Assembly (NCBI GenBank): GCA_002245135.1
Contig: NGBS01000373.1
Coordinates: 1-26,155 of the forward strand
DNA from: Proteromonas lacertae
Taxonomy: Eukaryota > Sar > Bigyra > Opalinata > Proteromonadidae
Direction of reading: 5' to 3'
DNA length: 26,155 nucleotides
Within the stretch, counting starts at the first letter, position 1; every line of letters starts with the position of its first letter. Below are positions 1 to 11,912 of the stretch, piece by piece. The translations under genes were made by a program, and so were the position numbers. The notes beneath the pieces are model-generated. The model saw only the letters and a program-made list of their open reading frames with translations. It searched no databases and was not told where the DNA came from.

Positions 1-1238
1 CTTCTAACAGTGAAAGTAGTATAAATGTTATAGTATAATTTATTAGATGGTAAACATGTGAATTACAAATATCGTATACATTTAATTGATTATTGTGTAG
101 CTTTAAAACCAGGTGATCCTATACCTATGACATCAAACAAACAATCTGTAAATTATTACGCAGTACTTGGTATTTCACCAAAAGTATAAGAGTAAGTGAT
201 TAATTGTTCTAGGCTTCAATAAATGAAATAAAAAGTGCACATAGAAAATTAGCAATGTTATATCATCCAGACAGAGTTCATCGTAGAATAGAAAATGAAT
301 CAAATCCAAAATACACAGAAAAGATTATAAGAAAGTATACCAATTAATAAATGAAGCATGGGAACTATTAAGTAATGAATTTGAAAAGAGCAAGATATGA
401 TTTTATTTATGGATTTAGTAATTCAAGTGGATGTAAGAAAACACTTGATATACAACGACAAAAAGCAATTTTATCAATAAAAAATATGGAAGTATATATA
501 ATATATAATATATAACATAATAATAATAGAAAACAGCAAAATTAAAAGCAGAAGAAGAATTCAATAAAGGAGAAGGTGGAATGATCATTCTAGAAGCATT
601 TTATGGCGTATTACCTCAATTAATTAAATGGAATGATAATATACAAGTCAAGCACTAGGGCCAATTGAAGATGTTAAAATACCTATAGAAATGTTGATAG
701 AAGATTCAAGAGTTGAATTTATTAATAGTATTTCAAATTTTTATTATTTTTTTTACAGTTAAGGATTGTAATGGAGAAGGAGCTACACTAACTAGAATTC
801 CAGGATTTTACGATGTTGCTGAAGGTGATCCAAAGAGATTAATAATTAGATATGTATATTGGGGTGAGAAACATCAACTGAATATAGCTGATAATGAGTC
901 TCTGAGATTTCCAATGAAGAATCATAAAGTGTTGGAAGATGGAAGAACTATAGAAATGGCTAAGAATATACATTGTAAATCGAGAGATAGTCTACGAGCT
1001 GCTATTATTAAAGATGATATAAATTCAGATCCTTCACTTCCTATGTATATGTAATCAAATTCTATTACTCTTTAGACCTGCTTTATATGCTTTAGCTTTA
1101 ATTATAGGTGGTGTTGTATGTTTTACAACTAGTCCTGATAAAAGTGCAGAATATGCAAAGGTATTATTAACATTCTAATTCTTTTAGAAATTAATAAATC
1201 CAATAATTACTGGAGGTGCGAGATATTTAGCTGATTAA
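1..1238 (+). CDS. DNAJC11-like J-domain protein with DUF3395 (5' end uncertain, three one-base indels)
   Basis: The J domain begins near 127 (MTSNKQSVNYYAVLGI) and carries the HPD motif (YHPDR), so it should stimulate an Hsp70. The second half matches the DUF3395 region of DNAJC11 (human GLPGFYDP, here RIPGFYDV, then RLIIRYVYWGEKHQL and SLRFPMKNH). DNAJC11 is a mitochondrial protein linked to the MICOS/MIB complex. Supported introns are 184-212, 492-529, 728-758, 1045-1075 and 1161-1187. The last exons encode a hydrophobic stretch (YALALIIGGVVCFTT) and then a short tail, so the protein may end in a membrane anchor. Upstream of 127 the frame stays open to an acceptor TAG at 31-33, so the true start may lie outside the window. 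The frame shifts three times: one A too few in the run near 336, one too many near 385, one too few near 644. Each is a one-base change in a short A run. The gene is either decaying or misread here. The family call is firm; the gene's integrity is not. Confidence 0.75.
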
Positions 1239-1397
1239 TTAATAGTAATATAGATTATATCTATTTTATGAATATTTTAATATTGTATACTGTTCTGTTG
1301 ATGAGTAAAACAAAAAAATATTGTAGAGACCAGAAAACCCCAAACATTTACTCCGACTTCTTTTTCATTCCCATCTTCACCCCTCTTTTTCTTATTA

Positions 1398-2556
1398 ATG
1401 AGTGAGACAGTTATAGAAAATTTACCAACAACATTTTTTCCTGGAGCAGTACAAGGTATAGCTGCATTTTTAGAAGATAATGATGAAAGAATTAAAGTTT
1501 ACTTTTACATTGCTTATATTATGTAGGTTTCAATCTTGAAAAAAATTGAGCCACTTATTGATACATATTGGTCACAAATCGCTGAATCTTTGATTGCAAT
1601 AGAAGCATTAGCTGAAGATGAAAGCTTTCCAGAGAGAAACCTAGCTGCTTACCTTGCATCAAAAGTATATATGCAAATATATATATTCATAGTGTTATTA
1701 TCACCTTGAAGAATATGGAACTGCCTTAGCGTTAGCTTTAAATTCAGGCGATTACTTTAATATTGATAGGCACGATGAATATATAGAAAAAATGATGTGT
1801 ATAATTGGCTTTCTAATTAATTAATAGTTCATTGTATAAATGAGTATACAGATCGACGTCAACGATTAGTAAATGGTGAGCAAGATATAGAGATCGATCC
1901 AAGAATGGAAAAAGTAGTTGAAACTATGATTCAAAGAGCAATTGATACAAAGCAATATGGAGAAGCTATAGGGTTAAGTATTGATTCAAGAAGGTTAGAT
2001 AAAGTAGAAGAGTGCATTGTAGCATCTAACTCAGTAGATTCAATAGAATATATATATAATTTAACCCAAACAATTAACACTAAAAAGATCTTTAGAAATG
2101 AATTGTATAACTTATGTGCAAGATTGTTGTTTACTGTACCAGAATCTGATTATTGTATATTGTGCAATTGTTTAGAACATTTGGAGAGAACTGATGATAG
2201 TATATATATATATATATATAATGATTATTATTTTTATTTTATTATTAGTATCTCAATTATTAATCCAATTAATCAACAATAACAAAGTAGAAATCGCCTT
2301 ACAACTTGCCTTTGATATATATAGCCATGCCAACCATCAATTAATAATGCCATTATGTATCAAATTAAGAGAATATCAACAATCTAATAATAATAATAAT
2401 AATACAATTGTTAATTTATTAAGAATATTAGATGGTTCATTCCCACATGATCAACAGTTATCATTCTTATGGAGGAATAATCATTCAGATATGTTGATTA
2501 TGAAGGAATTGAAAGATGGAGTAGAGAAATCAAGTAGTGTATTAAATCATGCAACA

Positions 2557-2591
<35 letters not shown>

Positions 2592-4752
2592 ATTAAATAG
2601 ATTGCTCATTCAATAATGAACTGTGGTACTACCAATGAGAGTTTCTTACGTAATAATCAAGCATGGTTAAAGAAATCAACACTCTGGTCACAATTCTCTG
2701 CTGTTGCTTCTATTGGTGTTGTATAATAATAATAATAATAATATATAAATAGATTCATCGTGGTCATGTTGACAAGAGTAAGGATGTATTAGGTGCTTAT
2801 ATTAGTAGTGGAAATGGTCCATTCTGTGAAGGAGGTGCTTTATATGCATTGGGAATAATTCATTCCAATAGTGTATGAATATATATATTATTATTATGTT
2901 AATAGACTGGTAATGATCATGGTATTACCAAAGTAATATTAGATCATGTCAATGCAAGCACAAACACCACAGTAATCAACGGTGGATGTCTTGGCTTTGG
3001 ATTAGTGAATATTGCTAGTGGAGATCAGAATCTAATTAATAAATGTAAAGATATCTATTCAACTGATGATGCGATTAGTGGTGAAGCTGCTGGTTATAGT
3101 TTGGGTTTATTATTGTGTAGTTTAGCAACTAAATCTGAAGTATATGGTAATATTATACAAGATATGTTGGCTTATGCACATGAAACTGAAGTATAAATAT
3201 ATATTATTTATTATTATTTATTATAGCATGAGAAAATAATAAGAGGTTTATCAATGGGAGTTGCATTATCATTATATGGAAATGAAGAAGATGCAGATAT
3301 CATTATACAAAATGTATGGTTATTATATTATTATATTATTATAGATGATAATGGATAGTGATCCAGTAATAAGATATGGTGGTGCTTATGGTATTGGTTT
3401 AGCATACTGTGGAACTGGTAATAATAAAGCAATTCAACAATTATTACATATTGCAGTTAGTGATGTGAATGATGATGTTAGAAGAGCAGCTGTTACTAAT
3501 TTGGGATTTATAATGATTAGAAATCAAGAACAAGTATATATATTAATTCACTTTTCCACTAATTTTTCCACTTTATTTATATATAGTTACCATATCTTGT
3601 AAGTCTATTATCAGAGAGTTACAATGCCTATGTCCGTTATGGTGCTTGTATTGCCTTAGGTATTGCCTGTTGTAATACTCATAATGATTATGCTATTAAA
3701 CTACTAACACCAATGTTAGATGATAAAGCTGATTTTGTAAGACAAGGTGCTTTTATTGCAATGAGTATGTTGTTGGTTCAAAATAATAATATTAAATCTA
3801 AAGCAGTATATATATTATTATTATTATGTTATTATTATTAGGCTAAACAATTCCGTAAGAAAATCACAGAAACTATCACTGACGAACGTTCTAAAAGAAT
3901 CATTCCAACATTTGGTATGATCATTGCCTCAGGAATATTAGATGTTGGTGGTAGAAACTGTAATATTCAATTATTATCAGCAGGAGATGAATTCTTAAAG
4001 ATGGACAGTATAATTGGATTAACGATTGGATTACAATATTGGTACTGGTATCCTTTAATTCATTGCATGTCATTGGCTTATCATCCAACAACAATGATTG
4101 GCGTAAATTCAAATTTACAGATTCCATCTTCATTTACATTGATTTGTAATAATAAACAGTCAACTTTTGAATATCCAAAGCCAAGAGTTATTAAAGAGGA
4201 AGTGGTGAATAAACAATTGCAAACAACTGAATTATCAACAACCAAATTATTAAAAGCTGTATATAATATATAATAAATAATATATATATTTAGAAACAAG
4301 AAGGTAAATCAGGTGAAACTCCAAATTCAACACCGAAAACAGATACTCCAACAACTGAAAAACCAAAAGAAGAAAAACCACCAACAAAAGAAGAAGAGAA
4401 AAAAGATGAAAAATCAAAAGATGAAAAAGATGATGAAGATAAACCACCAGCTGATGAACCTGATTTCTTTACTCTCAATAATCCCTGTAGAGTATGTTAT
4501 AGCCAATTAGACTATCTTGTTGTTGATCCATTATCAAGATATACAACAGCTGTTGATTCTACAAAGAGAAAATTAAGAGATTTTGTTGTGTTGATTGATA
4601 AGAAGCCAGAATTAGGTACAGATACAATGATTAGTGTATTAGATCCTAATGATGAATTACAACCACCTGAATCATTTGAATGGGTTAAACCACCATATGT
4701 TAATGAAAAAGAAGCCAAAACTGCTGAAACTCCAAAAACTATATCAAAATAA
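1398..4752 (+). CDS. RPN2: 26S proteasome regulatory subunit Rpn2 (PSMD1)
   Basis: This is the largest scaffold subunit of the 19S base, carrying PC repeats and docking Rpn13. Thirteen exons join cleanly into 973 residues (human PSMD1 is 953): 1398-1496, 1527-1664, 1693-1798, 1828-2199, 2249-2559, 2601-2720, 2753-2872, 2906-3190, 3227-3313, 3345-3533, 3587-3805, 3842-4258, 4294-4752. Family landmarks are [20 protein letters not shown] and [15 protein letters not shown], then the PC repeats ([73 protein letters not shown]), then [20 protein letters not shown] Lys/Glu-rich linker (4294-4450) follows, as in animals. Near the end PPESFEW resembles the human Rpn13-binding tail PPEPFEY, but here 22 more residues follow. 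The start is the only Met of the first exon, after a pyrimidine-rich leader. No frame breaks were seen. Confidence 0.97.
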
Positions 4753-4920
4753 ATAATTCATCAATCTGAATTATTATTACTACTATTATATTATTGTTTT
4801 TCATTGATTTTGTTGGATTTTTATCATTAGATAAAGAGAAAATTTAAAAATAAGAAAATTAGACTTGACTAAAAGCTTGAATCAGATTATTTTTTTTTTG
4901 AATTATGAAACGATAACTTA

Positions 4921-7900
4921 ATGAAAAACAGTACAGATACCTCAACATTACTGCTGGATGTGATACTGAAGTTTTCATCAAAAACAAACAATACAATTAC
5001 TGATATTCAAAGAAAAGAATTAACAGAATATGGTATTTCATTTGGGCGTAGCTATGATGATTGTACGCATATTGTTTGCAACCCAGAAGAATATGAAAAC
5101 ATTATATTAAAAGTTAGATCACCAGAATCGTTATATTTTGTAACACCAAAGTTTGTAACAGATATATTGACATATGGTATTAGATTTCAAGAAGTATATT
5201 AAATCAACTATTTTATTAGGATAGATATTCTTCAGATCCTTTACACTTCTTCTCTGGATTGAAATTTGTTATTAATTGTAGTAATATTGATAATTATCAA
5301 GATTATAAATCATTATCATATTATTATGGAGCAGATGTATGAAAAATCTATATATTCTCTGTCTTCATAGGTTGTTGATACAATAAGTCAACAAATAACA
5401 CATATTATTATTCAAAAAGATAATATCAATTCTGAACTTCTAATAGAAGCAACAGAAAAAACGCAAGGATTAATTTTAGACATAGAATGGCTTGATCAAT
5501 GTTTGAGGATGAAAAAAATGATAGATGAAAGTCCTTTTACAATAGATAAAGGTAAAAACACAAATATTATAAAAGAAAAGAAATATTATGGCAGTTGGTC
5601 TAATAATTTAAGAAAGACAATGTATATAATCTGTAAGAATTTAAGTCAATTTCAACAATCATTATTATCTGTATATATATATAATTTATATTTATTAGAA
5701 ATATCATTTATATTTCTCACCAATGATTGATCCATATAAGTCACTGTATCTTCAAGAACTCTCTAGCTATCATGGTGCAATAATCTCCAAAACAATAACT
5801 CATTCTACACACATAATATCCTATTGTGATATTTATAAAAGTAAAACAAGAATATCTCTTCATCCTAATTGGTTGTTAATTTCAATAGAAAATAGTGAAG
5901 TTGTTAATATAGAAAGTGATGATAAATCTTCACCAAATAGTCCATCTTCATTTGAAATTGCTTTATCAAGATCTACTCCACAGTATTTTTAATTTGATTA
6001 TTTATTAATTTTTATTAATAGAAAATATATGAAAGAATTTAATCAAAAAATGATCTCAGTTATTGGATTTTCAAGTTCTACTTATCCTAGGCTATGTTAT
6101 ATCGAAAATGCAATTCATATGTTGGGAGGAACAGTGTTGTATACAATCAGTAATTATTATACAATACCTGATTATATAGTTTATAATATAGATAGTGATT
6201 TGTTGTATTTTTTTAATATATTATATCTAAATAGAGATTTGAGTGAAATAGAAAATATTCCAATATTGACAGTTGATTGGATAATTCGTTGTTTATATGA
6301 ATGGAAATTTGTTGAACAATCTCCATATCTTTTATCAACTAAGTTAGATCATTTAGAAGCATTATATACATCTCAAATAGATAATGAAAATAATGAGAAA
6401 ATGGAAGAAGAAGAAGTTGAAGTTGAAAATGATAGTATTTATATAGGAAATATGTCTTATAATACTGAATCTGAACAATCACAACAACAACAACAACAAC
6501 TGTTAATTCCATTCAGTAGTCCAGAATCACAGGATAATAATTTTATTAATGATAATATTATTACTCAATCTGATGATATATCCTTTCAATCAAATGATGT
6601 TGTTGTTACTCACCATAAAAAACATAAAAAGAAGGATATAGAAAAAGAAGAGAATAAAGATATAGATGTTATTCAATGTGAAGATGAAAGAAATAGAGAA
6701 GAGATTATAATGGAAGAAAATGAATATGATGTAAATAATGAAATAAATAAATCTAATAATCAGAATGTAGTATTAATAAACGATGAAAAAGAAGGCATTG
6801 AAGAAAGAGATAAAAGCAAAGATAGTAATAAATCGATTAGTATTTCAAGTCCAGATACATCACATGTACATCAGGATTATAATCCAAATACTAATAATAA
6901 TATTGAAACAAAAGAAACCAAAGAAAATGTTGTAGAAAATTCAGTTTTGAATTACAGCAAAGCAAATAATAAATCAACATCATCATCTACATCAGAAGAA
7001 TCAAGTGTTATTATATTACCAAATATACAGAATATAGTAAATGAACAAGAAGAAAAACCAATCGAAAAGGAAAAAGAAAAGAACAAATCTGATGAATCAA
7101 CTGTTTCTCTTGAAAATGAGAATAAAAATGAAGTGAATAATTCACTAGTGTTTGATGTTTCTCAATCTGATAATTCTATTCAATATTTTAATAAGCAATC
7201 ATCATTATCCAATCAAACAGAAGATTCTGTTTCACCTCCTATTTTACCATCTCCAAATAAACCAAAAATATATCAACCATCAATACAAACACCTTCAGTT
7301 ATAGAAAGGAAATTAGAATTAACACAAAATGATAAAATACAAAGTCAAGAAGAAGAGAATAAAAATGATAATTCAATGGAAATTGAGAATGAAAATGATG
7401 ATGATAATGATAAGAAATCAGATTCTGTTGTTGTTGTTGTTGTTTCATCTAGTGAAGAGCAGCAATCACAACTACCTCAACTACTTCAACCATCCATACA
7501 AACACCATTAATAATAGAAAAGAGATTAGAATTAACGCAAAGTGAAGAGAAGAATATAAGTTTTGGAACAATGGAAATTGAGAATAAAGAAGAAAATGAA
7601 GAAACAGATAACAAAAATGATAATAATCATTCAAATTCTGTTGTTACTTCATTACCCACTGAAGATATACAATCACAATCATTACCACCTCAACAACAAC
7701 AACCACAATTATCTTCACCAAATAATATCCATTTCACAATTCCATCGCAATTATTTGAAACACAATCTCAATCACTACAACAACAGAATAATATTGAATC
7801 AAATTCACAATCCATATCACAATCTGATGGATATTCACATTTCATATTCAGATCAAATTCAACACCAATAAAACCCATTAGTCTTCCCATAATTGAAGAA

Positions 7901-8815
7901 AAAAATGATAATACTATAATGAATGAGGAAGAAGAAACGAAAACATCATCAACAACAACAACAAGACTAAAAACAAAGTCAAAAACTTTACCAACTCCAA
8001 AGACAAAGAGGAAATCAAAAGACTTAAGTTTAACTCCAAATAAGAGAATTAAAAAAACACCATCTTCAACAACATCATCTCAAAAATCAATAAAACAACA
8101 GCTAAAACAGCAATTTAAGAATATTTATTTATTATTTAGTAACTCAGGTTGTGCAGAATATAAAAAGAAAGCTAAAGATTTAGGATTATCAGTATTAGAT
8201 ACAAAACATGAGTATAATTATAGTTTTTATTTTTATTTTAATAGTTTTTCAAATGAAACAACTCATCTAATTACAAACGAAATGAAAAGAACTATAAAAG
8301 TAGTTTGTGCATTATGCAGTGGAATTTATATATTGAAACCTTCATTTATTACAGAGTTAGAAATGAATTATAAGAAGAATAGAATATCAAGTATTGAAGA
8401 AATGAATATGGATGAATTTGAATGGAATGAAGAAGTGAAAGATATAAATGAAAACTGTTCAAAATTTTGGAGAGAGGAAAAGAATAAGACTGGACAAGGA
8501 GCATTTTATAATAAAATATTCATCATCAGTGATAATACTATACCTCCAAGTGATAAATTGTGTGAAATTATCGAAAGTGGTGAAGGTGTAGCTTATATTC
8601 GGAAAATTAAATCATCTAATAAGAAATGTTATGAAAATAATAGTAAAAACATTGAAAATATTAAAAATATATTGATTGTTGAAAATGACTGGAAATTGTT
8701 AAATAAATACCCATCTGAATTAGAGGAAGATGTAGATGTGGTATTAACAGCTAGTTATATATTGGATTACATAAGTCGTTGTAAACATGTTAACATAACA
8801 GACTATTTATTGTAA
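4921..8815 (+). CDS. Six-BRCT protein, Rtt107/Brc1/PTIP-like DNA-damage scaffold
   Basis: Five exons (4921-5193, 5220-5336, 5371-5670, 5699-5982, 6022-8815) join in frame to 1255 residues. The ATG at 6029 is internal, residue 328. Four divergent BRCT-like units fill about residues 1-430, recognised by ending cores such as LYFVTPKFV, LILDIEWLDQCL, SLHPNWLLISI and ILTVDWIIRCLYEW. A linker of roughly 590 residues is rich in Gln, Asn, Ser and Glu and full of SQ/TQ dipeptides (ITQSDD, DVSQSDN, IQSQEE, LTQSEEK). A tandem BRCT pair closes the protein (about 1020-1115 and 1150-1255): THLITNEMKRTIKVVCALCSG followed by ILKPSFI resembles the phosphopeptide-binding pairs of MDC1 and PTIP. The 4+2 layout is that of yeast Rtt107, fission yeast Brc1 and, roughly, animal PTIP, which bind phosphorylated H2A at damaged forks. 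TopBP1/Dpb11 is a less likely alternative. The nuclear repair role is inferred from the domain layout. Confidence 0.82.
7277..7620 (+). repeat. Diverged internal duplication in the BRCT-protein linker
   Basis: Two stretches 213 nt (71 codons) apart encode the same pattern: PSIQTPSVIERKLELTQ from 7277 and PSIQTPLIIEKRLELTQ from 7490. Each is followed by an acidic segment containing MEIEN and then DNKND or DNDK. The match is interrupted by simple repeats (a GTT run encoding Val, and CAA runs). It looks like one duplicated module of the linker. The conserved TP and TQ positions could be phosphorylation sites, which is inference. Confidence 0.7.
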
Positions 8816-8938
8816 TATTCTCATTTTTTATCATTTATCAATATGAACTGACTCTATCATTCAATATTTCGATTTTAAAAAAATGACTTTTCAAATCAAG
8901 CCTAAAGTTCGGATCTCAAAACTTTCTTTCTGAATATC

Positions 8939-10733
8939 ATGTCTGGTTCAAATAAAAACTTAGTCCCAATAATCGCAGCAGCTGGCGTTGGTGCTGTACT
9001 TGGTTATGGAGCTGCTTTATTAACAAAAAAGCAGATAGTTGAAAAGAAAAGTGTAAGTAGTTTATCTTCCCCTTCAAAACCAAAGAAATCAATTACTGGA
9101 ACCGCTGTAGAATTAAGTCCAGATAAAGTATTCCATGTTCCTCATTTAAGAGAAACAGCAGGTGAAAAACATAACAAACATCGTCCAAACATTAAATTCT
9201 CTAAATCACGTATATTTATGAATTATTATTATTCAAATAGAGGAATTGAACCGAAATCTCCCTTTACGTAATTATCAAAATGATAACAATATCATATTGT
9301 ACGATATTGTGCAAAATGTTGACTTAGATAGTAAAGTAACCGATGGAGAAAGTGAAGGTGATAATCCTGATAATGTTCCTGAACCAGCAATAAAGAACAT
9401 CAAAGGCTTTGTTCGAGCTGGTCCGCGTGAAGAATGTTGGTTTGATGCTCAAGATATCAATGTTGCATTGTGTACAACTGGTGGATTATGTCCAGGATTA
9501 AACAATATAGTTCGTGGTATTACAAATGCCTTGTATATTTATTTATATATCTATATATATATTTAATTAGGATTTATACTTATGGTGTAAAACACGTATA
9601 TGGTGTAAGAAATGGATTTAAAGGTTTCTCAGATGATCCATTAGAATTAACTTCAAAGAGTGTGAGATATATAAATGAAGAAGGTGGTAGTTTTATTGGA
9701 AGTAGTAGAGGTAGTTTTGATGCTGATGTGATTATTGATTGGTTAGAGAGATATAATGTTCATGCATTGTTTATTATTGGAGGAGATGGAAGTCATCGAG
9801 CTGCTTATCGATTATATGAAGAAATATCTAAAAGAGTATATAATTATTATTATATATATATTATTAGAAATTAAATATCAGCGTAGCTGGTGTTCCAAAA
9901 ACAATCGATAACGATATCGCCTTTATTGATCGTTCATTTGGATTTGATACAGCTGTAGAAGAAGCAGCTAAAGCAGTAAGATCCGCAAGAACTGAAGCTA
10001 AATCCACAAAGAATGGAATTGGTATAGTAAAATTAATGGGTAGAACAGCTGGTAGTATTGCTGCATTTACTGCAATGTCCACTGGTATGGTTGATTTATG
10101 CTTGATCCCTGAAGTTCCATTTCATTTAGATGGTAATTTTGGTGGATTGACTTGGATTCAGGAAGTGTTGAAGAGAAAAGGTTATGCTGTGATTGTTATT
10201 GCTGAAGGTATTGCAGAGAGTTTAGTAAACACAGCTGAAAAAGAGCATTTATTACCTGAAGAAGATTTGAAGAAAATTCGAGAAGATTCTAAAAAAGTAT
10301 TTATTTTCTATTTTTATATTTGAATTAGTTGGGTACTGATGAAGGAGGTAATAAAAGATTTACTGATGCTGGTCCAATAATGGTGAATATTACCAAGAAA
10401 TTCTTAAATTCAAGATTAAAAGATTCTGAACAAGTGACAATCAAATATATCGATCCTTCTTATCTTATTCGAAGTGTACCAGCTAATTCGAGTGATAGTG
10501 TGTTATGTTTAATTTTGAGTCAAAGTGCTGCTCATGGTGTAATGGCTGGTTATACTGGATTTAGTATTGGATTGGTTAATAATCGTACTGTTTATATCCC
10601 CATGAAAGAGATAACTGACAATTCACCAAAATTGTTGAGAGCTAATGGTAGAACTTGGGAAAGAATAACCATTGCTACTGGTCAACCTGATTATCGTGAT
10701 GAAGAACTACCACCTGTAACGCCAAGAGATTAA
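8939..10733 (+). CDS. PFK: 6-phosphofructokinase (plant/trypanosomatid-type group, probably ATP-dependent) with N-terminal hydrophobic segment
   Basis: The enzyme phosphorylates fructose 6-phosphate to the 1,6-bisphosphate in glycolysis. Five exons (8939-9209, 9241-9532, 9571-9835, 9868-10296, 10329-10733) give 553 residues. Landmarks: FVRAGPREECWF, CTTGGLCPGLNN, IIGGDGSHRAA (GGDG near 258-261), GVPKTIDND (near 285-292), LMGRTAGSIAA (near 332), IPEVPFHLDG. Pyrophosphate-dependent enzymes usually have GGDD; GGDG combined with PKTIDND is typical of the plant, trypanosomatid and Entamoeba ATP-type group, so ATP is the likely donor. Residues 8-28 (LVPIIAAAGVGAVLGYGAALL) form a Gly/Ala-rich hydrophobic stretch followed by Lys, which looks like a membrane anchor or targeting signal and is absent from typical cytosolic PFK. 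The first ATG of the exon was chosen as start, with no upstream in-frame alternative needed. Confidence 0.95.
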
Positions 10734-11256
10734 TTCTGATAGTGTTATTAACGAATGATAATTATTATTATTTTGTATTTTATATATATTTTGTTGTTGT
10801 TTTTCTTGGCATAAAAATATAATACAGCAGATATATAGTAGATAAAGACCATTTTAAATGTCTTGTAGTTATTTTGATTGATAAATGAATCCATAATATA
10901 AAAACAACATTAACATATAAAGGGATAAACTCTAGACATAATCATTTGTTTTTCTATTAGCTGAAAGTTCTAAATAGTTGGGCATAGTCCTGAGTGGCTA
11001 AGATAATCAACGAATTCAGAGATATGTCATAAACTCACACATAAAAGGAGATAGATGTATTACTCGAAAAACATAGAGTTTTAATCTATATATTTGATAA
11101 GGAAGTTATTCACTAATAGTTTTTCATCAAATTTCAAGAAACTTGATGATAATATGAAAAATATTTAATTATTTTGAAAAAGAAAAATATATAAAATAAG
11201 AATAATATTAGTTTTTGATAATTAATTTAATGAAACTCATATGGTTAAACAGTATT
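10734..11256. other. AT-rich intergenic stretch
   Basis: This stretch runs from the PFK stop codon to the target duplication of the first MITE. I see the probable PFK 3' untranslated region at its start (TTA-rich, then a T-rich run near 10790), no open frame of note and no recognisable RNA gene. A small imperfect hairpin (11125-11135 with 11138-11148) is the only structure found and is unremarkable at this base composition. Confidence 0.6.
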
Positions 11257-11261
11257 AGTCT

Positions 11262-11886
11262 TGTCGCGCGCGATAAAGAAATTTGCGCGGTAAAGGAAGT
11301 AATAAGTTTCCATTAAAGTGAATATGTTAATACTTATTTGGAAGGCCGAGTAAATATAAATATAACATTATTTTGTCTAATAAATTACATATGTTGAAAT
11401 TGTCATCAAGTTTTCAATAAGATTTATATCATCTATTATTAATCTTTGTAATTATTTTATTATTTAAATTGCTAGAGAATATTAGCATTTATGTATAATT
11501 AACATATTGATGCATATATAGTGCCCTTTAAAAAATATGGAAGAAAAAAGAAAATAACTTCAAGCCTTCCTCAAGCCAATATTTTATTTTTTATTTTAAA
11601 TCATAGTAACACCGATTATGTTTTATCTTATCATCAAAGAACTGTTTATTTCAATTTCTTCCAGTGACATATGCAATAAAAATAATGTTAAATTATAGAA
11701 ATAAGTAAGATGGATATGAAGTGAATATTTATGAATAATTGAACATAACTATTGTATATGACTGTTTTAAGACAAAATGATTATATATTCATGCATAGCG
11801 TAATGACATTAACAATAATATTATATTAGATCTAAATATAAACAATTACTTCCTTTACCGCGCAAATTTCTTTATCGCGCGCGACA
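11262..11886 (+). mobile_element. MITE copy 1 (TGTCGCGCGCG family), 625 bp
   Basis: This is a non-coding element with perfect terminal inverted repeats of about 42 bp that start TGTCGCGCGCGATAAAG. It is flanked by the 5-bp direct repeat AGTCT at 11257-11261 and 11887-11891, a target duplication. Its partner is copy 2 at 13506-14131 in the same orientation; a hand alignment finds about 31 differences over about 626 bp, so roughly 95% identity. Each terminus contains two direct copies of a GCGCGRTAAAG motif, 17 nt apart, that could bind a transposase. The interior has no long open frame. It lies 26 bp outside the left end of the MULE. Five-bp duplications with these ends do not match a superfamily I can name with confidence. 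Confidence 0.93.
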
Positions 11887-11912
11887 AGTCTTATCAGAGA
11901 ATTTGTATTTTC

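Noticed and set aside
6029-6031. ATG at 6029 as start of a 928-residue protein
   Set aside because: Exon 5 begins at 6022 and joins in phase to four upstream exons encoding BRCT domains; this Met is residue 328.
9864-10082. Minus-strand open frame over the PFK catalytic exon
   Set aside because: It lies antisense to conserved PFK motifs; it is a shadow.
10970-11040. tRNA-like stretch (TGAGTGGCTAAGA)
   Set aside because: It resembles an A box only; no B box, no cloverleaf and no anticodon arm could be drawn.
11125-11148. Small hairpin with 11-bp stem and one mismatch
   Set aside because: Expected by chance in AT-rich intergenic DNA; no T run or other terminator context.
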